Origin: Hevea brasiliensis
Taxonomy: Eukaryota; Streptophyta; Magnoliopsida; Malpighiales; Euphorbiaceae
Direction of reading: 5' to 3'
DNA: 64,000 nucleotides
NCBI RefSeq assembly: GCF_030052815.1
Contig: NC_079504.1
Coordinates: 99,220,371 to 99,284,370, forward strand
Shown: piece after piece, positions 1-12,019 of the stretch
Layout: each line of letters starts with the position of its first letter
How positions within the stretch are numbered: the stretch's first letter is position 1
The notes under the pieces: generated by a model
What the model was told of the DNA's origin: nothing
Seen by the model: only the letters and a program-made list of their open reading frames with translations
Database searches by the model: none
Position numbers and translations under genes: made by a program

Positions 1-1516
1 TAGATATGGTCAGTCCAAAAAAAATCCAATCCAGTCAGTTGTGGTTTTTGGACCATAACTTGAGCTACAAAACTCCAAATAGTGATTCAAAAAAGGAAAT
101 TCAACTAGACAAAATAAGGAACAACTTTCATGTTGATCATTTTGCCAAATTCCCACTGCAAAAATGACTAATGAAACAGTAAAGATGAGGCATGAAAAAT
201 GAAAATTCTGCTTACTTAACATTAAGCTTAGAAATGGTATTGGCAACCAATACCAACAAAATTTGAATGCAAAATATGGTATGTTGGGAGCATTAAAACC
301 AATGTACCTATTGTCTATGCAAAAGTCAACATTTTGGTTGACTAATGAAGTGAATAGTAACACCAAAACTTGAAATTCAAATATTGTAAAACTTAAAAAT
401 GTAATATGCCCTAGTATACCTAGCAAGATTGGTTTGGATAGCTTGGCATGCCAATAGGGTTTTGTTAGTAGTACTGCATATGGCTTTCCCATGCCATTCT
501 GTGTTTCATGGCTTTCCCATGCCATTCTGTGACATAATAGCCTTGGCTATGTTATTGAGTTAATATACTTGGGTTTTGACCCTGATAATTATTACAGCTT
601 ATTAGTTGTTTTGTTGCACACCGGGAGACACAATGTGACCGATGGTGTGATGGTCCGAGGTACTTAGTACCCAGTGCCAGTTTACCCGTTTATCCAGTCC
701 AGTCAATTAGTATAGGTTACTCGGGCAATGATAATAAACCTTACCAGAGTTTAATCAAATAATAATGAAATTAATATCAGAAGTTAAGTCTACCAAAAAT
801 GTAAACACACATTCTGCATATTTGTTTCATTTTATGTTATTTTATATTATTTTATATTGTTACCACTAAGCAGAATTGCTTAGTGCGTCGCTTTTGCCAC
901 GCGCAGGTACTGGAGACCTAGCTGGGGAGCCCAGCAGATATCAGACGGGGTGAGTCTTCAGAGCTGCATCAGGAGTCCAGAATCACCTCACATCTGCACT
1001 GCATATGGTAGAACATTAGGACTATAGGTGGCCCTTTTGTATTTTGCATTTTGTATTAGTTTGGATTGTAACTATAAACTCCTGTAATTATGTATTAATG
1101 TAAATATATGAAATTTCATATTATTGAGATTTTCTGCATTATGTATGTTGATAAATGAAATGTTGAGAATTATTTGTGAATATGCTTCAAGTGATGAAGT
1201 GAACAGAAAAGTTTTGAAAATAGTATCGTGATTGAGATTGAGATTTTGAGATTGACTTGAATATATATAATGGAGTTTGGATTTTGAAATTATTTTGGAA
1301 GTGTTTTTAAATAGGTTCAGAAGAACTGTTTTTCCAATTTACAGTCGGCACTCTGCTGGATTTTCTATAAAATTTGAGGATAAATCCAGATTTATCAAAA
1401 TTGAAAATAAATGAATTATAAAGGGATAAATTTTAATAGAAATATAAATTGGTGCTCCGGCACACTGAGTGGCATAACTTGCTCAGCTACACTGTAGACG
1501 GGTAAGGGGTGTCACA
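1..1516 (+). repeat. E1: beta gypsy LTR, 3' part (runs in from the left)
   Basis: The segment ends in GGTAAGGGGTGTCACA, the 3' end of beta LTRs, and aligns from its first bases with the second half of complete solo LTR N (about 56317-57733). It carries the tandem hairpins at 864-902 and the ACTCT hairpin near 1345-1360. It cuts the Gag reading frame of element D. The next five bases, CACAA (1517-1521), are the expected target duplication, whose partner lies left of the window. Whether this is a solo LTR or the 3' LTR of a full element cannot be told. The open frame on the minus strand at 10-525 is LTR sequence, not a gene. Confidence 0.9.
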
Positions 1517-2191
1517 CACAACTTGCATTCTCAAACTAGGCTTCAAACCAGTCTCAAATCTCTTGCATCTTGCCTTGCTGGTAGAAAGGAGACTCCCAAC
1601 ATAATGACTTAAGCGAGAGAACTCCCTCTGATACTCTGCCACTGATCTATTCCCTTGTTTCAAACTCAAAAATTCTTGCAATATTTGATCAACATATGCA
1701 TCTGGGATTTATTTCTGTCTGAATTCTCTGATGAAGTCATCCCAGGTCAGTACTGGTGGTTTAGCTAAGCTGTGGGGGATGGTCTTCCACCAATCATACG
1801 CATCCCCTTGCAGTAGCGACATAGAATATTCAAACTTCAGTTCATCTTGGCAGTGCAGCTTCTTAAATACTCTATCCATCCTTTCAAGCCATTGCTCTGC
1901 CTCTAAAGGGTCCACTGTACCCTTAAATTCTGTAGCCCCATACTTCATTAATTTATCATACTGTCTGGCTGGAGGCAATGGTTGTGCCACAGGTGTCTGG
2001 GGTGGAGCTTGAGCAGGCATACCCCCAGCCATTTGTTGAAACATTGCAGCCATCTGCTGTGCGAACTGTGTAGGAAACTGTGGCATTTGTGGGGCTAGTG
2101 CTACAGATCCACTAACATTTTGTAGAGCTAGGGCTTCCCCTTGTGCCTCAGCTTCAACAGACTGCTCAACTGAGCGATCCCCTTCTTCCAT
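1517..2191 (-). pseudogene. gag: D Gag (capsid region), interrupted
   Basis: Structural polyprotein of an alpha gypsy element; it would assemble the cytoplasmic particle. The ATG at 2191 begins MEEGDRSVEQS, the same start as Gag in B and C. It continues through a Q/P-rich stretch (APPQTPVAQPLPPARQY), then the family block TEFKGTVDPLEAEQWLERM and GDAYDWWKTIP, typical of plant gypsy Gag. One in-frame TAA follows REFRQK, where C has a Tyr codon (KYIPDAY). Otherwise the frame stays open to PSLRMQVV, where E1 begins. The zinc knuckle and everything after it are out of view. This is the best preserved alpha Gag N-terminal half in the window and a useful reference for decay in C. Confidence 0.85.
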
Positions 2192-2360
2192 TTTAGTCTG
2201 AAGCTAGGGTATCTCCTGAACAAGTAACACATGGAGATTTCCCTCCGTTAGTTCATATTCATGATGTAATGCACTGTATGTAACAAATATGGACATTTAG
2301 TAGTTGTACTTAACAAAGAAAAGACACAAATTCTCAGGTTAAAATATACTTCAAAAATTT

Positions 2361-2372
2361 GCTCTGATACTA
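2361..2372 (-). other. Primer binding site of D (mutated)
   Basis: On the minus strand the site reads TAGTATCAGAGC, one base away from the tRNA-Met primer site TGGTATCAGAGC seen in A, C and I. It starts eight bases after the LTR end, the same spacing as in C. Confidence 0.8.
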
Positions 2373-2380
2373 CTAAAACA

Positions 2381-5300
2381 TGTCACACCTTACCCCTCTG
2401 TAAGGCATAACATGATCCCGTAGAATACCTAATGAACTACCGAACTTCACCTACCGATAACTCATTAAGTACCCTACAAGGGATTTTAAAACAATTTTCT
2501 TATTTTTGATAAGTGGTGAGCATTTTCTGATAGGTATTAATCATTTATTTCAAGTTGAAAACTAGTTAAAATTTTTGGCCCATTTTATTTTTCCGCAAAT
2601 TTTATAAAAATTTGAACAGAGTTCCGTTTGTATTTTGAGAAAACAGTTCTTCAAATCCCTGTAAAAAGCACTTCCAATAATTTTTCAACCACTACTTCAA
2701 ATTCATACTCAATCTCAACCATTTATCAACTTTCAAATTTCAAATCTACTATTCAATGATCATCAAAATACTAGCAATCCATTTCATTCAAATTAAATAA
2801 AAATGTTCCATTCATATTTAATTAAGGACAAAACAATTTAAATACATCATTAGAAAATTTACATCAAAAGAAATTCAAACTAAAATTTATTACAACTTTA
2901 TACAAATTTTATACAAGCTGCTCAAGATCAATTTTTACGTGTCCATACATTTATATGCAATACATACATCAAAAGAAATATTTACAGTCAGGGTATAAAT
3001 TATACTCGATAACTTCAAGCTGATAGATCCTCAATCCTCAACAGCTCAGTCTGCTGCTCCTCTAGTCTCTAAATCTGCGACAGCAATAACAGCTATCGCT
3101 GAGTACTAGGACTCAGTGGTGCACAACATACTAAAATAATCTTTATGCAGAATTTAAATCACATTTATTCAAAAATTGGACTGAACATGAATTATGAAAT
3201 TTTTAATGCAAACAAGTTCATTTCGAAGTATCAAAATACATTTCACAAAACCCACAATTATATCATGCCATTCGAAACAAATATAATCTAAATAGCCAAA
3301 GGCTAAGGAGAAATCACATCACAAGGCTAGCTAGCTCAAATATATGGATATCCATTCAAGTTTCTCTTCTACTGGCACACCTTAACACTTCATCCAGAGA
3401 AGGAATCAAAATTCGAAACTGATTATCCCCACTAGTCATGCTAGTGAGGTGTTCAAATATATGGTCATGACACTGTGGTTTCAAAACTTATCTTAACAAT
3501 TTGCTAAACGTTGCCATTTCAAACATACACAATAACTTTCAATAATTTAGATCAAAGCATCATAAATAATGTCACAATTGTCTTTTTCAAATCATCCAAA
3601 ATCATATGCAGAAAATAATTTACAGAATTTATACGTTGTGCACAAACCTCAAGCGAGTCTCCTCTTGGCCTTGACTCGATTCCTCGGGTTCTTTTCCGGT
3701 GTTCTTTTCAACTGAAACACACAATTTCACAGTGTTTCAGTACCATAATTTAGCATAAATCTAAAAATAAATTTAACTACACTTTTACCTAGCTCTAATG
3801 TGCTAAAGTCGATGTTCTTTAAATTTTGTGTTTCGAAGTTACTATTCACTACACTATTTAAGTAAAAAAGTTGACTTTCTAAGGCTTAATAGGTATGGGA
3901 ATTCCAACTTCACCCACATACCACATTTGGTCACTAAGTTTGTTGGTTTTGGTCGTTTACTCAAATTCTAAGTCTTTTAGGCAAATTTGATAAATTTTCA
4001 GTTTTGGTGTCTAAGGTTGCACTGTTCCATTGATCATTTTACTGTTGGAATTTAGCAAAACTTTCTTCATAGAAAATGTTCCCTATTGTCTTAAGTTTAT
4101 TCTCCTTTTTGAATCACTCCAATTGGAGTTTTGTAGCTCAAGTTATAGCCATTTGAACCATAGCTGCCGGATTGGATTCAACCCAGATTTTCTGGGCAAT
4201 TTTTGGTGCTGGCAGTTTTAGGTCACCAACTTGGGGTGGCCAAATGACTTGGTTAATGGAATAATTTGGGTTTGTGTTCTTCATGAACGTTTTAGGTCTA
4301 TATCTCAACTGTCTACTGGTAAAATTTTATGTCATTTATACCTTCTTAGCTCAAGTTATGGCTAAATGATCATTTAGTCAGTTTGTACAGGGTAGACTGT
4401 GATTTTTCAAGTTTGGTCAATTTGTTCACTAGGTTTTGGTCACTTTTTGGGCATGCTTCCTAAATGAAAATTGTGTCATTTAGTGTCTATTTTCATTTCC
4501 AATTGGTCTTATACCAATTGGACTTGTAAATTTTCATTTTTGGTCCCTCAAAGGTCACTTGGTCATGCTGCCAGCAGCATGACCACATTGAATCCGAATT
4601 TGGTCTCAACTCCAACACTTCCAACACACTTCATTTGGTCACCATTGACCATTTCCCACTTCAAACTAGCTCAAAGACATCATTTGAAAGTTTCTCACAT
4701 TTTTGTCTCTAAACCCTAATGTTCAAAACCCTAATTCACATTAATTGTTGCATTTAACCAATTCAATGCTTTTAATCATAACCATTTAACTGCTTAAGGT
4801 TCATATTACCATCAAAAACAATCAAACCATGCAAATCACACTCCCCTTCATGCTGGCCGAAATTTCAGTTTGGTCCTCCACAAGTGTTTTTGTTTCATTT
4901 CTTTAGTTTCTAAGTTCATTTAAATAATTAAACATGCATTTGATTAGATAATTGGAAGTTAGAAGACTAACCTTTGCTTTGGATTCCCAAAACTCCAATT
5001 TTCTTTCTTTTGCTCTTCTTTCTTCTTTTAATCTTCTTCTTAGGTTGAGATAACAAGCTCTAATGAGATTTTTATGGAAGCTACTAAGGTTGAGTGAAAA
5101 AGTTCAAGCTTGACTGCAAGCTTTAATGGAGGTGTAACAATGGAGAGGGAGAGAGAGATGGGAGACGGCAACATGTGAGCAAGATGACTTTTTTTCTTTT
5201 TTTTTTCTTTCTTCTTTTATGTATTTTGTCTTATGGAAGATCCAAAAATCCATTTAATCAAATTTATTAATTATAGGATTTATGGCATCATGCATGATGT

Positions 5301-5863
5301 CATGCATGATGTCACCTCTCTTCACTTTTTCATTTTCTCTTCTTTTTTTTTTCTATTAGTTCTTTAATTTAATTCTCGATTCCAAAATTTTTTTTTCTCC
5401 GATTTTATTTGACAGTTTGGTCAAGAGTCAGCTCTCGGGGTCAATTGACCAAATTGCCCCTCGCCGATTCATCCCCGTTTGCAAATAATTCAATATTTCT
5501 TTCGGCTCCGTGACCTAATTATTTGACTAGCTTAACAGCTCTTTTTCATGATTTTCTCTTTTCCACTGTGTTCGTAAGGGTCCTAAGGACCGTAGCGTCA
5601 CATTTTATGGTTCGAAATTTGAGTTTAAATTGACTTCGCAGTCGTTCTTGAGAAGGTCACCCATCGCTGTGACTCTCGGCTAGTTTAACTTCTTATGTTC
5701 TGTTTTTCTTATTCATACTTAACTAATTAACAATTACTAATTATTTGTGTTTATGGCTTCTCTAGTTGTCTTAAGTGTGGTTCTAATCCCCTTAACTGTC
5801 TGGACCAACTCCGGTGGCCGGAACAGTGAAATATACCAGGCTATACAAATAGGGGGTGTTACA
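2381..5863 (-). repeat. D 5' LTR (alpha, 3483 bp)
   Basis: Complete LTR, TGTAACACCCC... to ...TGTGACA on the minus strand. It contains the RY/bZIP motif cluster near 5288-5311 and the paired hairpins at 3077-3116, where stem 2 is GCGATAGC/GCTGTCGC on the element strand. A pyrimidine/purine-rich stretch around 4990-5230 precedes AT-rich sequence. There are no coding regions; small open frames at 4030-4221 and 4471-4719 recur in diverged form in other copies and are LTR sequence. Confidence 0.9.
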
Positions 5864-5868
5864 TTCTG

Positions 5869-6795
5869 AGCAGCCATTCTAATCTGATCAATCAACACTG
5901 GCTGTACATGCCATGCAACTATTGTCTGCCCATCATCATTAATCTCTAAGCTGGCATGCAATGATCTTAACTCATGTACCATAGATAAAGAAGTAACCCG
6001 TAGACTTGCCATAGTCTTGTGACTTAAGGCGTCAGCCACAATATTAGCTTTCACTGGCTGATAGTCTATCAGACAATCATAGTCTTTTATTAACTCTAAC
6101 CACCTCCTTTGTCTCAAATTCAACTCTTTCTGGGTGTCCAAATACTTCAAACTCTTATGATCTGTGTAGATGTAGCATTTCTCCCCATACAAATAGTGTC
6201 TCCAGATCTTAAGAGCAAACACAATAGCTGCAAGCTCCAAGTCATGTGTCAGATAATTCCTCTCATGCGGTTTTAGCTGGCGTGATGCATAGGCAATGAC
6301 ATTTCGATCTTACATCAACACATAGCCTAACCCATTGTGAGAAGCATCACTGTAAATTGTATATTCTTTACCCGGTGTAGGTAAAGCTAGGACTGGAGCT
6401 TCAGTCAAACATTTTTTCAATTCATCAAAACTCTATTGGCATTTATCCATCCACTGAAATTTCACATCTTTTCTAAGCAGCTTGGTCAATGGAGATGCCA
6501 ACATGGAGAATTCCTTCACAAATCTACGGTAGTATCCAGCTAAACCTAAAAAACTGCGAATCTCTGTGACATTTCTGGGTGGCCTCCAATTAAGGATAGC
6601 TTCTATCTTACTTAGATCTACCTTGATACCCTCTACTAATACTATATGCCCCAAGAAAGATATTTCCTTCAGCCAAAATTCACACTTCGACAATTTGGCA
6701 TATAATTGTTTCTCCCTCAAAGTCTGCAGTATAATCCGCAGATGTCTATCATGCTCTTCTGCATTCCTCTAATAGACCAATATATCATCAATGAA
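5869..6795 (-). pseudogene. pol: C Pol fragment: end of RT plus RNase H
   Basis: Continues the reverse transcriptase cut by B: the minus-strand read starts inside FIDDILVY, the catalytic FxDD box. It then shows the RT thumb block [11 protein letters not shown] and [17 protein letters not shown], and the RNase H start [10 protein letters not shown], followed by [10 protein letters not shown] and [10 protein letters not shown]. Together these copy the RNA genome into DNA and remove the RNA strand. Stops are at 6769-6771 (TAG), 6433-6435 (TAG) and 6310-6312 (TAA); the last fits a Gln codon changed by C to T, since relatives read LMQ there. The frame is cut by D at 5864 just after RNase H, before the integrase zinc finger. 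Confidence 0.9.
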
Positions 6796-7352
6796 TGTAA
6801 CACCCCTATTTGTATAGCCTGGTATATTTCACTGTTTCGGTGACCGAAGTCGGTCCGGACAATTAAGGGGATTAGAACCACACTTAAGACAACTAGATAA
6901 GCTATAAACACAAATAATTAGTAATTGTCAATTAGTTAAGTATAAATAAGAAAAATAGAACATAAGAAGTTAAATGAGCCGAGAGTCACAGCGATGGGTG
7001 ACCTTCTCGGGAACGACTGCGAAGTCGATTTAAACTCAAATTTTGAATCGTAAAATGTGATGTCGCGGTCCTTAGGACCATTACGAACACAGTGGAAAAG
7101 AGAAAATCATGAAAAAGAACTGTTAAGCCAGTCAAATAATTAGGTCAGGGAGCCGAATGAAATATTGAATTATTTGCAAACCGGGTTGAACCGGTGAGGG
7201 GCAATTTGGTCAATTGACCCCGAGAGCTGACTCCTAACCTAACTGTCAAATAAAATCAGAGAAAAGAAAATTTCAGAATCGAGAATTAAATTAAAGAACT
7301 AATAGAAAAATAAATTAAAAAAAGAAAAAAAAAAAGGAAAAGTAAAAAGTGA

Positions 7353-7384
7353 TGACATCATGCATGACCTCATGCATGATGCAA
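7353..7384. promoter_or_regulatory. bZIP/RY motif cluster in alpha U3
   Basis: TGACATCA (bZIP/CRE-like core) is followed by two copies of CATGCATG (RY motif, the target of B3 factors such as ABI3/FUS3). Equivalent clusters occur in the LTRs of B (3' copy, 13832-13858), D (about 5288-5311), G (about 50135-50162) and K (about 58032-58060). Motif identity is seen; regulatory use is inferred. Confidence 0.5.
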
Positions 7385-9833
7385 TAAATAGATAATTAAT
7401 AAATTTAATTAATTTGATTTTTTGGTCTTCTATAAGACAAAAGACAAAAAAAAGAGAGAGAGAAAAGAAAATAAGGATTAATGACATCATAAAGCTATAA
7501 TTAAAATTTAGGAAATTATGGGATAAATACAATAAAAAAGGGACCAATTAAAATTAAAGGATAAAAAAAAAAGTAAAAACTCAAATTTCTTCTTCTTCAC
7601 CCGTCACTCCCTCTCTCCCATTTCTCTCTCTCATTTTCTCTTCATTTCCACCATTTTTGAACTTAGAAAGCTTGCTTTTCTCTAGTTTCTTCCCATAAAT
7701 TTCTTAAACTCCAACACAAAATCACACTCTTAGACCTAGATACATCACTTGGGAGTAAAAAGGAGAAGAAAAACTTGAAGAAAAGAAAAGGAAAAAGGGA
7801 GTGAAATTGAAGAATTGGAATTCAAGTGAAGGTAAGTAATTTACTTTGAAATTTCAATTTTGATTCACGTGTATTAAGTTAATTTAACTTAGATTTTAAT
7901 CTAAAAATCAAAGGAAACAATTATTGGGGGACTTTTAGTGAATTTCAGCCAGCCATGTATGTATGAGAATATGATGTGTTTCGAATGAATTAAATGTGTT
8001 AGGAAGCTTGAATGAGTGGAGAAATGGTGTTTGTATGTTTAGAATTAATTAAATGTAACAAAGTAGTGAGTTAGGGTTTTGGAACCTAGGGTTTAGAGAC
8101 AAAAATGTGAGAAACTTGTAAATGGTGTCTTTGACCTAATGTGAAGTGAGAAATGGTCATTTGTGACCTAATTAAGTGTGTTAGAAGTGTTTGAATTAAA
8201 GCCAAATTCGGAGGGAGTGTGGTCATGCTGCTGGCAACATGACCAAGTCAACTTTGAAGGACCAAAAAATGAAATTTTACAAGTCCAATTGGTATGGGGC
8301 CAATTGAGAATGAAAATAGACACTAAATGACACAATTTTCATTTAGGAAGCATGCCCAAAAAGTGAACAAAACCTAGTGAACAAATTGACCAAACTTAGA
8401 AAATTGCAGTCTGCCCTGTACAAACTGACCAAATGAACAGTGTTTGTTCATTTGGCCATAACTTGAGCTAGGAAGGTCTAAATGACCTGAAATTTTACCA
8501 GTGGTTAGATGAGATATAGACCTAAAACTTTCATGAAGAATACAAACCCAAATTATGACATTAACCAAGTCATTTGGCCACCCCAAATTGGTGACCCAAA
8601 ACTGCTAGCACCAAAAATTGCCCAAAATTCTGGGTTGAATCCAATCTAGCAGCCATAGTTCAAATGGTTATAACTTGAGCTACAAAACTCCAATTGGGGT
8701 GATTCAAAAAAGAGAATAAACTTAAGGCATTAGGGAATATTTTCTATGAAGAAAGTTTTGCCAAATTCCAACAATAAAATGACCAATGGAACAGTGTAAC
8801 CTAAGGCACCAAAATTGAAAATTTGCAATTTTGCCTAAAAGACTGAAATATGGTATGTGGGTGAAGTTGGAATTCCCATACCTATTAAGCCTTAGAAAGC
8901 CAACAATTTGACTTGAATAGTATAGTAACACAAAAATTTCAAGAACGTCGAGTTTAGCATATTAAAGCTAGGAAAAAGTGAAGTTAAATTTATTTTTGGA
9001 TTTATGCTAAGTTATGGTACTGAAACACTGTGAAACTGTGTGTTTCAGCTGAAAAAGACTTGGAAGATTTGAGAGACTGAGTCAAAGCCTAGAGGCGACT
9101 CACGTAAGGTTTGTGCAAAAAATTTATAAATTATAGTTTTTACAATGAAAATTGATTTATTGTACATTGTGAATATGTTTTATTCATTATGAATTTCGAG
9201 AATGTTATGTTGCCTATTTTACAATGGAAATTCGAAATGAAAATTATTTATTGATTTGTGTGGAATATTTGAACAATATGGTTTTGAATTTAGTTATGGC
9301 TTTGGAAATTTTATTTGAGAATTGTGTGTTGCCTACTCTGGAAATGGAGATTTGAAATGAAGCTTGTTTAATTGTTGTATCAATTATAATTGAACATCAT
9401 ATTTTAAATAGTTTTTAATTCACACTTGGCATGGCAATATTAATATGTTCCTCCTCCACTTGTGGGGTGAGTTTGATATTTGATCAGTTTCCTCCCTCTC
9501 TGGCTTCCCAGTCTGAGGGGCGAGTTTGGATGAGTACTCATTAGCTAGCTAGCCACCTCCCTCATTGATTTCGATTAGTGGGGGTGTTTGCCTTGTCGTG
9601 ATGTACACACGGCATGTTCAAAAATTTTGTGTCATGGCCTAAGTTGTGTTATTGTTTGGCAACACTATGTTTATTAAATTGTTTGATTAAATTTTATGTT
9701 GTATGAAGCTTTGAAAATTATGATTTGTTATAAATGTGATTTGAAAAATTATGAAATGCGATTATGAGATTTTTGAATTATAATTTGTCCATAAATGTTT
9801 TATATTATGCATTTTATACTTTATTGTGCACCA

Positions 9834-9876
9834 CTGAGTATCTTTATACTCAGCGATAGCTTTAATTTGCTGTCGC
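9834..9876 (+). other. Tandem hairpins conserved in LTRs
   Basis: Stem 1 is CTGAGTAT/ATACTCAG with a CTTT loop. Stem 2 follows at once: GCGATAGC/GCTGTCGC with one T.G pair. In the 3' LTR (about 16367-16406) that T.G pair is a T-A pair. Equivalent structures with different stem sequences occur in all other LTRs long enough to contain them. Confidence 0.7.
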
Positions 9877-10554
9877 ATATAGAGAAAAGGACATAGCAGT
9901 AGAGTGAGCTGCTACGGTCAGAGAGGAGCACGATTGAAGAATTTCTGTACGGGTATTATCTATACCCTGGTAGTTTAGTTTGATGTAAATATGATTGTAT
10001 GCATATGTATCTCTATAGTTTGAGCAGTTGTACAGATAAAATTGTAATAATATTATTTTGAGATTTTGCGCCTGTAAATTAACTTATGAATGTAATTTAA
10101 TTACTTAAAATGCAATGTGCATGAGTTATGAAATGTTTTGAGTTATTAATTTTTGAATTGAAATTTGGATTTTGAGTTGAAGTGTTGTCATTGTTGTTGA
10201 TTTGAAGTTTGGTGGTGCAAATGAAGTTGTGATTGAGAAATATATTGAGAGTGTTTTTATTTTCAGGTTTTGAAGAACTGTTTTCTCAAAATACAGATGG
10301 CACTCTGTCGAAATTTTTATAAAAATTGCGAAGATTTTAAATATCCAAAAATTTAATTTATGTTTGGTCTTTAAATAAAGATTTTTAAAATTTGAAAAAA
10401 AAAATTTACCCACCAATTTCAAAATGAACGAAAATTGTTTTAAAATCCCTTGTAGTATATTTAATGGGTTACCAGTAGGTGAAGTACGGCAATTCATTAG
10501 GTGTACTACGGGAACATGTTACATCTTACAAGGAGTAGGGTGTGACATGTTTAG

Positions 10555-10565
10555 TGGTATCAGAG
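10555..10565 (+). other. Primer binding site of B
   Basis: TGGTATCAGAG, complementary to the 3' end of plant initiator tRNA-Met, lies seven bases after the 5' LTR end. This is the start site of minus-strand DNA synthesis. Confidence 0.9.
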
Positions 10566-10733
10566 TAAGGTTTTAAAATAAATTTTGAACTGTGAATTTG
10601 AAATATTTTTGTCGGTAAATACAACTGCTCAAATGTTTGATATATATGACATATTTACATCATGAATATGCACTAACGGAGGTCAACCTCCTTGTGTTTG
10701 TTATCAGAGAGTAGAAAATTTCTGGAAAACAGA

Positions 10734-12019
10734 ATGGAAGAGGGACATCATTCTGTAGAGCAATCTGTCGAGGCTGAGGCTCGAGGAGAAGCCCCAACAC
10801 TCGAGAATGTGAGTGGGTCAGCCACTCCAGCTCTCCTCAAGCACCGCAGTTTCCTGCTCAGTTTGCACGGCAGATGGCTGCGTTTTTCCAGCAGATGGCA
10901 GGAAATGTGCCACCCCAAGCTCAGATGTAAGCACCTACAGCATAACCATAGCCCTCAACTCGGCAATATGAAAAATTTATGAAATTTGGGGCCACTGAGT
11001 TTAAGGGCACTGTGGATCCACTGGAGGCAGAACAGTGGTTAGAGAGGATGGAACGCGTTTTCAGAAAACTACAGTGTGCTGAAGAGTTGAAGTTTGAATA
11101 TTCAGTATCACTTCTGCAAGGAGATGCATATGAGTGGTGGAAGACCATTCCCTACAGTCTGGTAGAGCCACCAGTCCTCAAATGGGCAGACTTTTAAGGG
11201 AATTTCGACAAAAGTGGGTCCCTAATACTTATGTAGACATGAAGCTGCAAGAGTTTTTAAGTTTAAAGCAAGGGGATAAAACTGTAGCAGAGTATGAGCG
11301 GGACTTTTCAAGGCTAAGCCATTATGCTGGAAGCTTAGTCTCCACCCCCAGAGATAGATGTAAGAGGTTTGAGGCTGGGTTAAGGCCTAGCTTGAGAATG
11401 CAAATGGTAGGATTCAGACACCAGAATTTTTCTGAATTGATTTCACAAGCCCTGGAACTGGAAAGGATAGAATCAGAATGGGCAGTAAAAAATAGTACAC
11501 AAGAAAGAGAAAACTGAAAAGGTTATTGGTCAAGCTACTAAGAGTGGCTCTAGGAAAAGAAAACATTTTGGAGGATCTAGCTCGCGCGAATCGGGTAGAG
11601 GTAGATCTTCTAGACAAAAACCATCCCAATCCGATTAGCAAACTCCACAGACACGCAGAAAGACACTGTCAGATCGACTTTGTGAGACTTGTGGTAAACC
11701 ACATAGTGGAGTATGTTATAGAGCTATAGGAGCATGTTTTAATTGTGGAGGGACTGGTCATTTTGCTAAGGATTGCGGAAGTCCACGCCGTTATGGATCA
11801 TTCACCACGTCAGAAGGATTAGCCCAAGTGTCTATCCCGAAGAGTTCACCAGCAGTTGGTAGAGGCAGAGGCAGAGGTAGGGGTAGTACACCTGGAAGTC
11901 ATAGTACTGTGAATCAGCCAGGACAAGGTGATGCTCCAGTGAGAGTATACACTATGCGACAGAGGAATGAGGATGAGACTTCTGACATGGTTGCTGGTAT
12001 TTTCTTGATTCTTAACTAA
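10734..12019 (+). pseudogene. gag: B Gag with two zinc knuckles, ends before protease
   Basis: The ATG at 10734 opens MEEGHHSVEQSVEAEA. The capsid part follows (TEFKGTVDPLEAEQWLERM, LQGDAYEWWKTIPYS, EFLSLKQGDKTVAEYERDFS, PSLRMQMVGFRH). The nucleocapsid has two zinc knuckles at 11681-11776, CETCGKPHSGVC and CFNCGGTGHFAKDC, both with complete CCHC ligands. An RGRGRGRG basic stretch and YTMRQRNEDETSDMVAG come next, then LILN and a TAA at 12017-12019. Frameshifts near 10830 and 11520 and stops around 10930 and 11196 make it non-functional as read. In the autonomous relative C the frame goes on from the same point into the protease ([20 protein letters not shown]), so homology ends at the Gag/protease junction. 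The remaining role is RNA packaging and particle assembly. Confidence 0.88.

Larger units (their letters stand above)
1517..5863 (-). mobile_element. D: alpha Ty3/Gypsy element, 5' LTR plus gag, cut by E1
   Basis: Reading on the minus strand: 5' LTR (5863 to 2381), primer site, gag from 2191, then interruption by E1 at 1516. The LTR outer end lies directly against the pol of element C inside a codon run, with no polypurine tract, so D is an insertion into C rather than C's own 3' LTR. The five bases TTCTG at 5864-5868 are the expected target duplication. By eye its LTR differs from that of C by about a tenth, so they are separate members of one family. The rest of D lies left of the window. 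Confidence 0.8.
6796..10547 (+). repeat. B 5' LTR (alpha, 3752 bp)
   Basis: Runs from TGTAACACCCC to GGTGTGACA. In order it holds a CCGGTGACCG palindrome near 6837, RY/bZIP motifs at 7353-7384, a pyrimidine-rich stretch at about 7590-7650, repeated ATAACTTGAGCTA modules at 8454 and 8666, paired hairpins at 9834-9876, and the ACTCT hairpin near 10295. It has no genes. Confidence 0.95.

Noticed and set aside
10..525. 171-codon open frame on the minus strand as a host protein
   Set aside because: It lies inside an LTR, and the same sequence recurs in diverged form in F, N and I LTRs without a kept frame; hydrophobic runs come from T-rich sequence.
2381..5863. LTR of D taken as the 3' LTR of C, or a tandem element array from unequal crossing over
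   Set aside because: The LTR abuts the C pol frame right after RNase H with no integrase and no polypurine tract, and has its own primer site and gag on the other side. It is an insertion; a rare illegitimate recombination cannot be fully excluded.
7299..7547. Open frame in B LTR U3, repeated at 13777-14022
   Set aside because: F/L/S-rich translation of an A-rich tract in reverse; it recurs only because the LTR is duplicated.
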